Shown piece by piece: positions 42,207-50,827 of a stretch of DNA of 64,000 nucleotides. Each line of letters starts with the position of its first letter. Position 1 is the first letter of the stretch. Below the pieces are notes generated by a model. The model was given only the letters and a program-made list of their open reading frames with translations, did no database searches and was not told the DNA's origin. The stretch covers positions 39,802-103,801 of the forward strand of contig NZ_JBNHEQ010000268.1 in NCBI RefSeq assembly GCF_050016015.1. The letters run 5' to 3'. A program made the position numbers and the translations under genes. This DNA is from Trichodesmium sp002260545 (GTDB lineage: Bacteria; Cyanobacteriota; Cyanobacteriia; Cyanobacteriales; Microcoleaceae).

Positions 42207-44138
42207 ATGAAAATCAACCCACTTACTAGACGAAACTTCTTAGGTTTCACTGCTGGGGTAGGTATAGTCACAGCCATAGACAATATTTTACCTTCTTATA
42301 GCAGACAAATTATTGCTGCAAGTGAGCCTGAAAATGGCAGTAAATATCCTGATTTAATTAACCTCCAAATTCAGGAAACCAAACTCAAAATAGGAGAGCG
42401 AAAAGCTACTGCCATGACAGTTAACGGTTCAATTCCAGGACCATTAATTCGTTTGCGGGAAGGTCAAACAGCCACTATTCAAGTCAAAAACAATCTCAAA
42501 ACAGATACCTCAATTCATTGGCATGGAATTATTCTCCCACCAGAAATGGATGGTGTTCCCGGACTAAGTTTTGCTGGCATTAAACCAGGAGAAACTTTTA
42601 CCTATCGTTTCGCTGTAAACCAGAGTGGTACTTATTGGTATCACAGTCATAGTGGGTTGCAAGAACAACTCGGTCATTTCGGAGCAATGATTATCGATCC
42701 AGCAGAACCCGAACCGATTGAATACGACCGGGAATATGCAATATTGCTCTCTGACTGGACTTTTGAAAACCCCCATCAGGTACTTGCCAATTTGAAAAAG
42801 AAAAGCACTTACTATAATTATCAACGGCGAACAGTGGGACATTTATTTGATGATATTGATTGGCGCAGAATGCGGATGGACCCCACTGATATTGCTGATA
42901 TTACAGGTGCAACCTATACATATCTAATGAATGGCATGGCACCAGAGTCTAATTGGAGTGGCATATTTAAGCCTGGTGAAAAAGTCAGACTGCGTTTTAT
43001 TAATGCTTCAGCAATGACTTTTTTTGATGTGAGAATTCCCGGACTGAAAATGACCGTAGTACAAGCAGACGGTCAAAATGTTCAACCCGTACCTGTGGAT
43101 GAATTTCGGATTGCTATTGCTGAGACTTATGATGTAATTGTTGAACCTGAAGAGGAGACTGCTTATACTATTTTTGCGGAAACAATGGATAGAAGTGGTT
43201 ATGCTCGTGGAACTCTTACACCTCGTCTGGGTATGACTGCGCCTTTGCCGGAACGCAGAAAACGCCCTCTAAGAACTATGGCGGATATGGGTCACGATCA
43301 TGGCATGGATCATTCTGCACATTCTCCAAATATGAATGAGATGAATCATTCTCAGCATAATGGTGGGATGAATCATTCTCAGCATACAAGTGGGATGGAG
43401 CATTCTCAACATAACAGTGGAATGGAGCATTCTCAGCATAACAGTGGAATGGAGCATTCTCAGCATAATAGTGGGATGGAGCATTCTCAGCATAATAGTG
43501 GGATGGAGCATTCTCAGCATACAAGTGGAATGGAGCACTCTCAGCATACAAGTGGAATGGATCATTCAACCAAAATAGAAACAATACCTCATCAAGAACC
43601 AGTAATGCACAGCCCAGATCATCATGGTTCAGGTAGTGCGGGGGTAGCTATGATGTCGAAAAGTAGGCTCCACGAACCAGGTATTGGATTGGAAAACACA
43701 GGTACTCGCGTTCTGTTATACACCGACTTACGCAGTCTGAAACCTCGTGAAGACCAAAGAAAAGCCGAACGAGAAATAGAACTACATCTCACTGGAAATA
43801 TGGAACGGTATATGTGGTCGTTTGATGGCAAGAAATATTCAGAAGCAAAGGAACCAATTCAATTTTATAACGGCGAACGACTACGACTTACCTTTGTCAA
43901 CGATACCATGATGGAACATCCTATTCATTTACACGGAATGTGGATGGAACTAGATAATGGAGCAGGTGCTTATAAACCACGCAAACATACTGTTCTGGTT
44001 AAACCTGCTGAAAGAATGTCTGTAGATGTGACTGTGGATGCACCTGGTAATTGGGCGTTTCATTGCCATTTGCTCTATCACATGAAAGTGGGAATGTTTC
44101 GTGTTGTGTCTGTAACTGATAAAGTAGAAAAAGCATAA
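42207..44138 (+). CDS. CopA-type multicopper oxidase with His/Met-rich repeats
   Basis: 643 residues from the ATG at 42207, chosen because a twin-arginine signal (TRRNFLGF) follows at once. Copper motifs: HWHG, WYHSHS, HPIHLHG and HCHLLYHMKVGMF (type 1 Cys with Met ligand). Three cupredoxin domains. Between domains 2 and 3 a metal-binding stretch has DMGHDHGMDHSAH and then eight nonapeptides M(N/E)HSQH(N/T)(S/G)G (43341-43556), 27 bases each. CopA/PcoA proteins oxidise Cu(I) and store copper in the periplasm. The next gene, copB, follows after 2 bases: a copAB operon. The 27-base units could vary in number. Confidence 0.92.
   Translation: MKINPLTRRNFLGFTAGVGIVTAIDNILPSYSRQIIAASEPENGSKYPDLINLQIQETKLKIGERKATAMTVNGSIPGPLIRLREGQTATIQVKNNLKTDTSIHWHGIILPPEMDGVPGLSFAGIKPGETFTYRFAVNQSGTYWYHSHSGLQEQLGHFGAMIIDPAEPEPIEYDREYAILLSDWTFENPHQVLANLKKKSTYYNYQRRTVGHLFDDIDWRRMRMDPTDIADITGATYTYLMNGMAPESNWSGIFKPGEKVRLRFINASAMTFFDVRIPGLKMTVVQADGQNVQPVPVDEFRIAIAETYDVIVEPEEETAYTIFAETMDRSGYARGTLTPRLGMTAPLPERRKRPLRTMADMGHDHGMDHSAHSPNMNEMNHSQHNGGMNHSQHTSGMEHSQHNSGMEHSQHNSGMEHSQHNSGMEHSQHNSGMEHSQHTSGMEHSQHTSGMDHSTKIETIPHQEPVMHSPDHHGSGSAGVAMMSKSRLHEPGIGLENTGTRVLLYTDLRSLKPREDQRKAEREIELHLTGNMERYMWSFDGKKYSEAKEPIQFYNGERLRLTFVNDTMMEHPIHLHGMWMELDNGAGAYKPRKHTVLVKPAERMSVDVTVDAPGNWAFHCHLLYHMKVGMFRVVSVTDKVEKA
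43341..43556 (+). repeat. 27-base coding tandem repeat, 8 units (His/Met nonapeptide)
   Basis: Eight exact-length 27-base units in copA. Codes M(N/E)HSQH(N/T)(S/G)G. The reverse frames over it (His/Cys/Met-rich) are shadows. Confidence 0.9.
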
Positions 44139-44140
44139 TA

Positions 44141-45223
44141 ATGAAATTTTTGCATAAGTTCAGAATAGGGAAAAAAATCTCTACTAACTCCCCTTTGAAA
44201 GAGATAGGGAAAAAAATCTCTACTAACTCCCCTTTGAAAGAGATAGGGAAAAAAATCTCTACTAACTCCCCTTTGAAAGAGATAGGGAAAAAAATCCCTA
44301 CCAACTCCCCTTTGAAATGGGGGAGACACAGAAAAGAATTGAATTTTTACTCTGCTGTAGCAGGTTTAGTCATTCCTTTGAAAGGGGGGAGACAGAAAAG
44401 AGGATTGAATTTTTACTCTGCCGTACTAGGTTTAGTCAGTTTTGTCAGCTACTTAAGTTATACACCAGTAGTTATGGCAGAAGAAAAACAGATAAGCGAT
44501 CGCTCGACTAATAATCTTACTCCTACTTGGGAAATTGCTAATGAGTACAATCAGGAAAATTGGCCTCCAGTAATCAAAGATAATCAAATATTTTGGCTAT
44601 TGTTAATTGAAGAGTTAGAATATCGCGTTAATGATGTTGACAGTAGTTTTAATTGGGATGCTCATGGTTGGGTTGGTGGCGACTACAGAAGGTTGTGGTT
44701 AAAAACTGATGGTGAAGTTAATACCGAAGATGGGGAAGGAGATGCGGAAGTACAACTACTCTACAGTCAGTTAGTCTGGTCTTTTTGGGAGTGGCAAGCT
44801 GGTGTGCGTTACGACAGAATATTTGGCTCTGAGTCTGACGGACGTGCTTTTGTAGTGTTGGGTTTGCAAGGATTAGCTCCCTATTTTTTTGAAGTAGATG
44901 CTGCCCTTTTTGTCAGCGAAGATGGGGATATTTCTGCCCGCTTGAGTGTAGAGTATGAATTATTGCTGACCCAACGGTTAGTATTGCAGCCAGAATTTGA
45001 AGTTAATGTGGCAGCACAGGAGGTGGAAGAATTTGAAATTGGTACGGGTTTTAACGATATTGAATTAGAAATGCGATTGCGTTATGAATTTAGTCGTCGG
45101 TTTGCACCTTATATTGGGATTTCCTGGGAACGTAAATTTGCTGGTACTGCCGACTTTGCTAGAGAAGAGGGAGAAAGTGTTGATGAGGTTAAATTTGTCG
45201 GTGGTTTGAGGTTTACGTTTTGA
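44141..45223 (+). CDS. CopB-type outer-membrane copper-resistance protein, N-terminus expanded by repeats
   Basis: 360 residues. The C-terminal 250 residues match CopB/PcoB: WDAHGWVGGDYRRLWLKTDGE, then LYSQLVWSFWEWQAGVRYD, AGTADFAREEGE and a final GGLRFTF, a beta-barrel ending in Phe. CopB is an outer-membrane protein working with CopA. Normally a signal peptide sits at the start. Here about 100 residues precede AEEKQ: four 13-residue units GKKISTNSPLKEI (39 bases each) plus a duplicated ELNFYSAVAGLV / GLNFYSAVLGLV segment. The units come from an intergenic repeat read in frame. An internal start closer to the signal cannot be excluded (no Met before VVMAEE, residue about 112), so the long form is likely the translated one. 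Confidence 0.82.
   Translation: MKFLHKFRIGKKISTNSPLKEIGKKISTNSPLKEIGKKISTNSPLKEIGKKIPTNSPLKWGRHRKELNFYSAVAGLVIPLKGGRQKRGLNFYSAVLGLVSFVSYLSYTPVVMAEEKQISDRSTNNLTPTWEIANEYNQENWPPVIKDNQIFWLLLIEELEYRVNDVDSSFNWDAHGWVGGDYRRLWLKTDGEVNTEDGEGDAEVQLLYSQLVWSFWEWQAGVRYDRIFGSESDGRAFVVLGLQGLAPYFFEVDAALFVSEDGDISARLSVEYELLLTQRLVLQPEFEVNVAAQEVEEFEIGTGFNDIELEMRLRYEFSRRFAPYIGISWERKFAGTADFAREEGESVDEVKFVGGLRFTF
44165..44318 (+). repeat. 39-base tandem repeat in the 5' end of copB
   Basis: About 3.9 units, period 39 (ATAGGG at 44165, 44204 and so on) with AAAAAAATCTCTACTAACTC and CCCCTTTGAAAGAG. 39 is a multiple of three, so the reading frame is kept. Confidence 0.85.
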
Positions 45224-45488
45224 AAGGTAAAGCAGAGTATTTTATTCCGTTTTACGGAACTCATCCATTCAAAATTTAAAAGTTAAAAGTAAGATTTTAT
45301 AGACTCATAGTTTTGACACTACAGCAATTTCAGGAAATTATTTCACATCTAAAGTTTGAAACTATTTGTGACATCTTTAAAGTGAATTGGTATTAGTCAA
45401 ATTTTGCCACAATAAATTTCACACAGAAATCATAAATCTGTGAGAATCTAAAGACGAGACTGGCATCTGATTCAGATTAACTTTTTGA

Positions 45489-46019
45489 CTAGGATGCTTT
45501 TATCAACTCATCAATATTTTTCTTATTAATTTTCCACATTTCGTTTTCTTCCCAAATCCAGGTACTATCTACTCGCTCAACTGTGCCATCAAAATTGAAG
45601 ACTGTCGCGGTTGCCAAAGTCTCAATCCAAACAGTCGCTCCGCATGAATGAGGTTTTTCGGGTTTATAAACAATCCGACAAGGACCGTGAATTTCTATTT
45701 CGTGACCTTTTGCTAAAGTTTTAGAACCACGTTTCACAGAAACTACATGGAGATCGGTATTTTTGTTATTTTTATTGATACCAATATTATTTCGATTGAA
45801 ATGAATCGTATTCTTGCCACAGTGCCTACGGGAAGACCAACGAGGCTCAGGACCATGGCTTCTGCCCGCAATTTTGATTGTTCCTTTATACAAAGGAATT
45901 ACCCAAGTACGACCATTGATTTTTCTTGCTCCTTGAATTCGACCTTCTTTAAGTAAAACTCGGACTCTTTGAGTAGAAATACTTAATAAACTTGCTGCTT
46001 CAGTAGTGCCAACAAACAT
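45489..46019 (-). CDS. Excisionase/MerR-like helix-turn-helix protein
   Basis: 176 residues. The N-terminal 45 residues are a helix-turn-helix of the excisionase (DNA-binding) type: VGTTEAASLLSISTQRVRVLLKEGRIQGARKINGRTW (spread over residues 3-39), used to bind one DNA half-site. The rest is a beta-rich region with VSVKRGSKTLAKGHEIEIHGPC and Cys/His residues, unrecognised. A gene of this kind alone beside the copper island could regulate it or be a leftover of a mobile element; no integrase is seen. Convergent with copB, divergent from rppB. Confidence 0.65.
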   Translation of the reverse strand: MFVGTTEAASLLSISTQRVRVLLKEGRIQGARKINGRTWVIPLYKGTIKIAGRSHGPEPRWSSRRHCGKNTIHFNRNNIGINKNNKNTDLHVVSVKRGSKTLAKGHEIEIHGPCRIVYKPEKPHSCGATVWIETLATATVFNFDGTVERVDSTWIWEENEMWKINKKNIDELIKAS

Positions 46020-46325
46020 AATTTTTTATCTATTTTGATATACGCAATAGTATAACACAAAACTTCGTTGAGAACTAAAGTAGGAGTTATTTTGATGAAT
46101 AGTGGTAAAAAATATAGTATTAATAAATCTAATATAGTAATTCTTATATTGGAGCGAGAGAAAATGTTATGAATTTTAGGGAATAGTTAATACTAGATTT
46201 TGTGTGATACAAAATATAAATAATACTTACGCATCTAGCATCAAATTATCAGGTTGATATTCCTTTAACTCAATAAGAAATTACTTTTGACTTTTAACTC
46301 GCCCATAGCAGTATGTCACTCAAAA

Positions 46326-47654
46326 ATGCACCAAAACAAGCTATTTCAACAAACCCGCCTTTCCCTAGCTGGTTGGTATGTCATGGTAATGGGAGTTATC
46401 CTGAGTTTATGCAGTTTAGGATTTTATGAAGCTATTCTCCACGCTCACCGAATTACCATTGACAGAGAACTTAAGTCAGTGGCAACAACAATACACAACA
46501 GTTTAAAAACTGTTCTTGAACAACCTGCACAGATAACTATTGCAGCAACTCGCATCTTACCTAATTTTTGTTTAGTCGAAACCTCCTGCAATTTTACTGA
46601 ATTCCAGACAGGGGCAGTTCCCGAAACTGAAAATTATTATTTGCGTTTACTCGATCGCTCCCACAATTTAATCGCAGTAGCAGGGTTACGACCAAAAGGA
46701 CTACAACTTACTCAAAACACACCACAGCTACAAACCATTACTTTCAATGGCAAACGTTATCGACAAATCTCTTTAATGCTGCATACTCAGGATGACTTGG
46801 AGTGGGGATATCTTCTGGTGGGAAGGAGTTTGCAAGATTTTGATAAATATATCAAAACAGTTACTTATATTTTACTTTTGGGTTTGCCAATAGGAATTTT
46901 ATCGATCGCTGGTGCTAGTTGGTGGTTATCTGGCAAAGCAATGCGCCCTATTTACCAATCTTATCGGCAAATTCAGCAATTTACGGCGGATGCTGCTCAC
47001 GAGTTACGAACGCCTTTAGCTGCTATTCGCGCGACTATTGAATCTACTTTAATGTTGCCAAAACTAACTGAGACAGAAGCTAAGGAAACTCTAGAAATAA
47101 TGGGGCGACAAAATCAACGTTTATCTCAAATGGTAGCAGATTTATTGATACTTTGTCGCATGGATAGTGGGATGGAGAAATTTCCTAGAAAACAAGAACC
47201 TATTTGTTTGAATGATTTAGTTAATGACATCGCGGAAGAATTTGGATTTTTGGCAGTTGCTACAAAAGTCAAACTTGTATCTGAAATTAGGGTTTCGCAA
47301 TCTGTGAAAGTGATAGGAAATATGGAACAACTATATCGTTTAGTTTCCAATTTAGTTGTTAATGCTATTAACTATACACCTCCAGAGGGTGAGGTAAAAA
47401 TAATTTTAGAAGTTCATCTTAATTCTGCTTTAATTCATGTCAAAGATACAGGTATTGGTATTCCCGAAACAGAACAAAAACGAATTTTTGACCGATTTTA
47501 TCGCGTGAATAGTGATCGCTCTCGTCAGACAGGAGGTTCCGGATTAGGTTTGTCTATTGCATTAGCCATCTCTCAACTTCATCACGGTAATATTACTGTT
47601 CAAAGTGTACTTGGTAGAGGCAGTATATTTACTTTAAAATTACCTTTTTTTTAA
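46326..47654 (+). CDS. rppB: Sensor histidine kinase RppB/NrsS-like
   Basis: 442 residues from the ATG at 46326 (a TTG frame starts at 46287). Two membrane helices (about 10-32 and 180-200) flank a periplasmic sensor loop with a CLVETSC Cys pair; then PIYQSYRQIQQFTADAAHELRTPLAA (phosphorylated His), N-box NLVVNAINYTPPEG, DTGIGIP, and GGSGLGLSIA. The blocks around LAGWY.MVMG and GYLLVGRSLQDFDKY match RppB (NrsS), the partner of RppA. The Cys pair in the loop could serve metal or redox sensing. rppA lies 6.6 kb upstream on the same strand, with PepSY, copA, copB and others in between. Confidence 0.85.
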   Translation: MHQNKLFQQTRLSLAGWYVMVMGVILSLCSLGFYEAILHAHRITIDRELKSVATTIHNSLKTVLEQPAQITIAATRILPNFCLVETSCNFTEFQTGAVPETENYYLRLLDRSHNLIAVAGLRPKGLQLTQNTPQLQTITFNGKRYRQISLMLHTQDDLEWGYLLVGRSLQDFDKYIKTVTYILLLGLPIGILSIAGASWWLSGKAMRPIYQSYRQIQQFTADAAHELRTPLAAIRATIESTLMLPKLTETEAKETLEIMGRQNQRLSQMVADLLILCRMDSGMEKFPRKQEPICLNDLVNDIAEEFGFLAVATKVKLVSEIRVSQSVKVIGNMEQLYRLVSNLVVNAINYTPPEGEVKIILEVHLNSALIHVKDTGIGIPETEQKRIFDRFYRVNSDRSRQTGGSGLGLSIALAISQLHHGNITVQSVLGRGSIFTLKLPFF

Positions 47655-47761
47655 TACGTCTAATAATAATTTTATTGATTATTAAAATACTGTCAAATAT
47701 AATGATATATAGATTCAAGTTTTGGTTATGACAAGAAATTTTAGTTGTCAGGAAATAGGTA

Positions 47762-48052
47762 ATATCATGTTCTGATAATCACTAGACATCTCCGGAAAAT
47801 AAATAAACCTCTTATTTAGATCGGCTAAAGAAAGAAAAAATTACCATTAAAAATCATTTTTTATGCCTTTTTCGTGAAAATATCTCGCCTGTTCCCTGTT
47901 CCCTACTAGCGCTAAAAATCTATATCTTTTTCAGAGAGGTCTACTTATAATAAATTTTTTGTTTGTAGTATAGCTTTCAGCCCTACCTAGAGTTAGCGCT
48001 AAAGCCCTACTATGAGTTTTAATTATAATAACTATTTAACCGAACATCATAT
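47762..48052. repeat. MITE-like element, ATATCATGTTCTG ends (large copy)
   Basis: About 290 bases with ATATCATGTTCTG / CGAACATCATAT ends, between rppB and the second multicopper oxidase. The centre has TTCCCTG heptamers and GTTCCCTACTAGCGCTAAA stretches. A left half-end also stands alone at about 3830-3855. Confidence 0.55.
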
Positions 48053-48156
48053 AATAGGGAAAATAAATATCTACTAACTTATTTGCTTAGTGCTATAATT
48101 GTAGTTTGCAGAAAAAACATTTTAAATCAAATGTAAAATTCCCCACAATATTAATT

Positions 48157-49635
48157 ATGAAACCAATTAATCGCCGAAAATTTTTAATCCTAAGTTCTAG
48201 TAGCGCCCTCGCTACTTTAATGGCTCAATGTAGTTTAGCCAATACTCAAGAAAATCAACAATTTTTTTCATCATATCCTCAAATTAATCAGAGCAAAGAT
48301 GGAATTTTAGAAGTTGATTTAACAGCTAATTACAATCAAATAAATCTGGGAAATAAACAAGCTTATGTATTAAATTATAACGGACAAATTCCCGGACCTA
48401 GACTAGAAGCAAAACCAGGAGATACTATTAGGATTAATTTCACTAACAATTTACCCCAACCCACAAATCTTCATTATCACGGTCTGCATATTCCCATTAC
48501 TGGAAACGCTGATAATGTCTTTCTTCATATTCCACCAGGCGATCGCTTCACATATCAATTCCAAATTCCTGAAAATCATCCTGCTGGAATTTTCTGGTAT
48601 CATCCACATCTCCATGGTTTAGTAGCGGAACAATTATTTGGTGGTTTGGCGGGATTATTTGTTGTTCGGGGGGAGTTGGATGAAATTCCAGAAGTCAAAG
48701 CTGCTACAGAACAATTTTTAGTGTTACAAGATTTTGCCCTAGACCAACAAGGGAATATGCTCCCATCCCAGGAACTCTCAATAATGACTGGAAGGGAAGG
48801 AAATTTGATTACTGCTAACGGTCAGTTTAGCCCTAACTTTACCATTCCTGCTCAAGGTTTATTACGACTACGAATTCTTAATGCTTCAACTTCCCGGTTT
48901 TATCGGTTGTCTCTTGAAGAACACCCATTTTATTTAATTGCTACTGACGGAGGCGCATTAGCTGAACCTGTAGAAATGTCAGAACTGTTACTGACTCCTG
49001 GAGAACGTGCAGATGTATTAATCCAAGCTAACCGAGAACCTCGAAAGTATCGTTTGTTGAATTTGCCTTATGAACGAGTAGGTATGGGTATGATGGGTAG
49101 AGGTATGATGGGCAGAGGTATGATGGGCAGAGGTATGATGGGCAGAGATGTTCCTGAAAGTCAACCCCAAGTTTTAGCAACGGTGAGTTATAATACACAG
49201 GTTGCTGCTGTACCGCTGCCAAAAAAATTAATCCCAGTTCCAGCATTGCCAGAACCTCAAAAAATACGTCGTTTTCAGATGAATCACGGCATGATACCTG
49301 CTCAAGGAATGGCATTTTTGTTTAATGGTCAGCCATATCAACCAGAAAGAATTGATACTCAAGTTCAGCTTAATACGGTTGAAGATTGGGAATTAATTAA
49401 TACAGGTATGATGGATCATCCTTTTCATGTTCATACCAATGCTTTTCAAGTTTTGAGTCGGAATGGTAAAGCAGAACCCTATCGTGCTTGGAAAGATGTA
49501 GTGTTGGTCAGACCGGGGGAAACAGTTTTAATTCGGATGCCTTTACGAGATTTTACTGGAAAGACTGTTTACCATTGTCATATTCTTGACCATGAAGATT
49601 TGGGAATGATGGGAAATTTAGAAATTAAGGCTTGA
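48157..49635 (+). CDS. Second multicopper oxidase, CueO-like, Met-rich
   Basis: 492 residues from the ATG at 48157, followed by a twin-arginine signal NRRKFLIL. Copper sites: HYHGLHI, FWYHPHLHG, HPFHVHTN and YHCHILDHEDLGMM. A Met-rich loop with four GMMGR-type pentapeptides lies at about residues 310-330, as in Cu(I)-oxidising CueO enzymes that take Cu(I) near Met residues. Probably exported to the periplasm and oxidising Cu(I). Its divergence from CopA (no His nonapeptides) marks a second type. It stands alone; the DUF411 gene follows after 220 bases. Confidence 0.88.
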   Translation: MKPINRRKFLILSSSSALATLMAQCSLANTQENQQFFSSYPQINQSKDGILEVDLTANYNQINLGNKQAYVLNYNGQIPGPRLEAKPGDTIRINFTNNLPQPTNLHYHGLHIPITGNADNVFLHIPPGDRFTYQFQIPENHPAGIFWYHPHLHGLVAEQLFGGLAGLFVVRGELDEIPEVKAATEQFLVLQDFALDQQGNMLPSQELSIMTGREGNLITANGQFSPNFTIPAQGLLRLRILNASTSRFYRLSLEEHPFYLIATDGGALAEPVEMSELLLTPGERADVLIQANREPRKYRLLNLPYERVGMGMMGRGMMGRGMMGRGMMGRDVPESQPQVLATVSYNTQVAAVPLPKKLIPVPALPEPQKIRRFQMNHGMIPAQGMAFLFNGQPYQPERIDTQVQLNTVEDWELINTGMMDHPFHVHTNAFQVLSRNGKAEPYRAWKDVVLVRPGETVLIRMPLRDFTGKTVYHCHILDHEDLGMMGNLEIKA

Positions 49636-49678
49636 CTCTCCAGTAGAGTGGAGAGTTTATGATTAACAAAAGCACTTA

Positions 49679-49832
49679 ATATTATGTCCGGATAAATACT
49701 AATTATAAAGTCATTGCGACTGGAACGGAGTGGAAGGTTTGCGGAGCATTCCGGAACGGATAGCAATCTCAGGGGTTTGAGATATTTATCCCTTTTATTC
49801 TTAGATGATAACTATTCAACTGGACATGTATT
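49679..49832. repeat. MITE-like element, ATATCATGTCCGG family (copy 3, with nested small repeat)
   Basis: About 154 bases. The inner sequence equals 20704-20831 for long stretches, but here GTTTGCGGAGCATTCCGGAA (49737-49760) is inserted at GTGGAAGG. That pair shows the small repeat as a discrete insertion. Confidence 0.75.
49737..49760 (+). repeat. 24-bp small dispersed repeat nested in a MITE-like element
   Basis: Same class as 6454-6477; the empty site is seen at the matching place in 20704-20831. Confidence 0.7.
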
Positions 49833-49855
49833 AAAGATTATTTGAGGTAATGATT

Positions 49856-50413
49856 ATGAAAAAATTTTGCTCTAATTGGATGCAGTCTCTAATTGCTGGT
49901 GTTGCAGTTGCTGGAGTTTTAGGAGCTGCATATTGGTCTTTCGTTGGTTTTCCAGAAAATCCCACTTTTAGTGCAACAACTCAGACTGTGGCAAATTCTA
50001 GTTCACCTACAACAGACTTAGCACCGCAACTACTTAATATTACTGTCTACCGTACTCCTACTTGTGGATGCTGTGAGGGTTGGGTGGAACATATTCAGGA
50101 AAATGGTTTTCAGGTAACTGATATTGTTAAACCTGAGTCAGAAATTCAAACTATTCGCCAGAAATATAATTTGCCCTCAGATTTGACATCTTGCCACACA
50201 AGTGAAATTGCTGGTTATCTTGTCGAGGGTCATATTCCGGTGGCAGATCTCAAACGTTTAATTTCCCAGAAACCAAATATTGCTGGAATTAGCGTTCCGG
50301 GAATGCCTATTGGTACTCCTGGTATGGAAATCGGCGATCGCCAACAATCTTTTGATGTGTTTGCGTTTAAAAAAGATGGTCAGACTAGAGTTTTTAATTC
50401 CTATAAATTCTAG
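49856..50413 (+). CDS. DUF411 metal-binding protein
   Basis: 185 residues from the ATG at 49856; GAGG lies 8 bases upstream. A hydrophobic N-terminus (12-32) is a signal anchor or signal peptide. DUF411 follows: ITVYRTPTCGCCEGWVEH with the CGCC metal site, TSCHTSEIAGYLVEGHIP, and GISVPGMPIGTPGME with a Met pair, ending in FNSYKF. DUF411 proteins accompany copper and heavy-metal resistance operons and probably bind copper in the periplasm. The 3' part is duplicated as a remnant at 58339-58460. A MITE-like element ends just upstream and could carry its promoter. Confidence 0.85.
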   Translation: MKKFCSNWMQSLIAGVAVAGVLGAAYWSFVGFPENPTFSATTQTVANSSSPTTDLAPQLLNITVYRTPTCGCCEGWVEHIQENGFQVTDIVKPESEIQTIRQKYNLPSDLTSCHTSEIAGYLVEGHIPVADLKRLISQKPNIAGISVPGMPIGTPGMEIGDRQQSFDVFAFKKDGQTRVFNSYKF

Positions 50414-50504
50414 AATATCAATCGGAAAACAGTAGGATTCAAGCTAGAGTGTGTCTATAAAATAAAGATTATAAGGACAGGCAAATAGACATCTCTATAA
50501 ATTA

Positions 50505-50595
50505 CAGGACTTACGCATAATCACCATATATAGTAGGGTTTAACGGCCGTTAAACCCTACAGATGGCGTATAATTTCATTTTTTCGTAAGTCCTG
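50505..50595. repeat. 91-bp MITE-like element, CAGGACTTACGCA ends (copy 2)
   Basis: Ends CAGGACTTACG / CGTAAGTCCTG perfect over 11 bp; a central GGGTTTAACGGCCGTTAAACCC palindrome-like core in two halves. Same length as 9802-9892. Confidence 0.75.
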
Positions 50596-50624
50596 AATTA
50601 TATAAATCTTTGATAAAACCCCCT

Positions 50625-50660
50625 ATAGGGACGTTACATATAACGTCCCTACTTTTTTTG
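50625..50660 (+). terminator. Hairpin with T-tract after DUF411
   Basis: ATAGGGACGTTA / TAACGTCCCTA stem followed by CTTTTTTT. It is a copy of the interspersed palindrome class that here carries a T-run, so it could end transcription of the DUF411 unit. Confidence 0.45.
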
Positions 50661-50827
50661 GAGAATTCTTATAAGTTAAGAAGGTGAGAAAATTCAACAG
50701 AAAATCCAGAGAAAAAACTCACATATAATTCAGATAATTTTAATCTCTGGTTCTTAATATCAAACCTAAGCACTCATCCTAAATTTTACGGAGAGTAGAG
50801 ATAATCAAATAAATTTGGAGATGTCTA

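Noticed and set aside
43269..43584. Reverse-strand frames rich in His, Met and Tyr across copA
   Set aside because: They mirror the 27-base coding repeat of copA and have no start context; the forward frame is a clear CopA.
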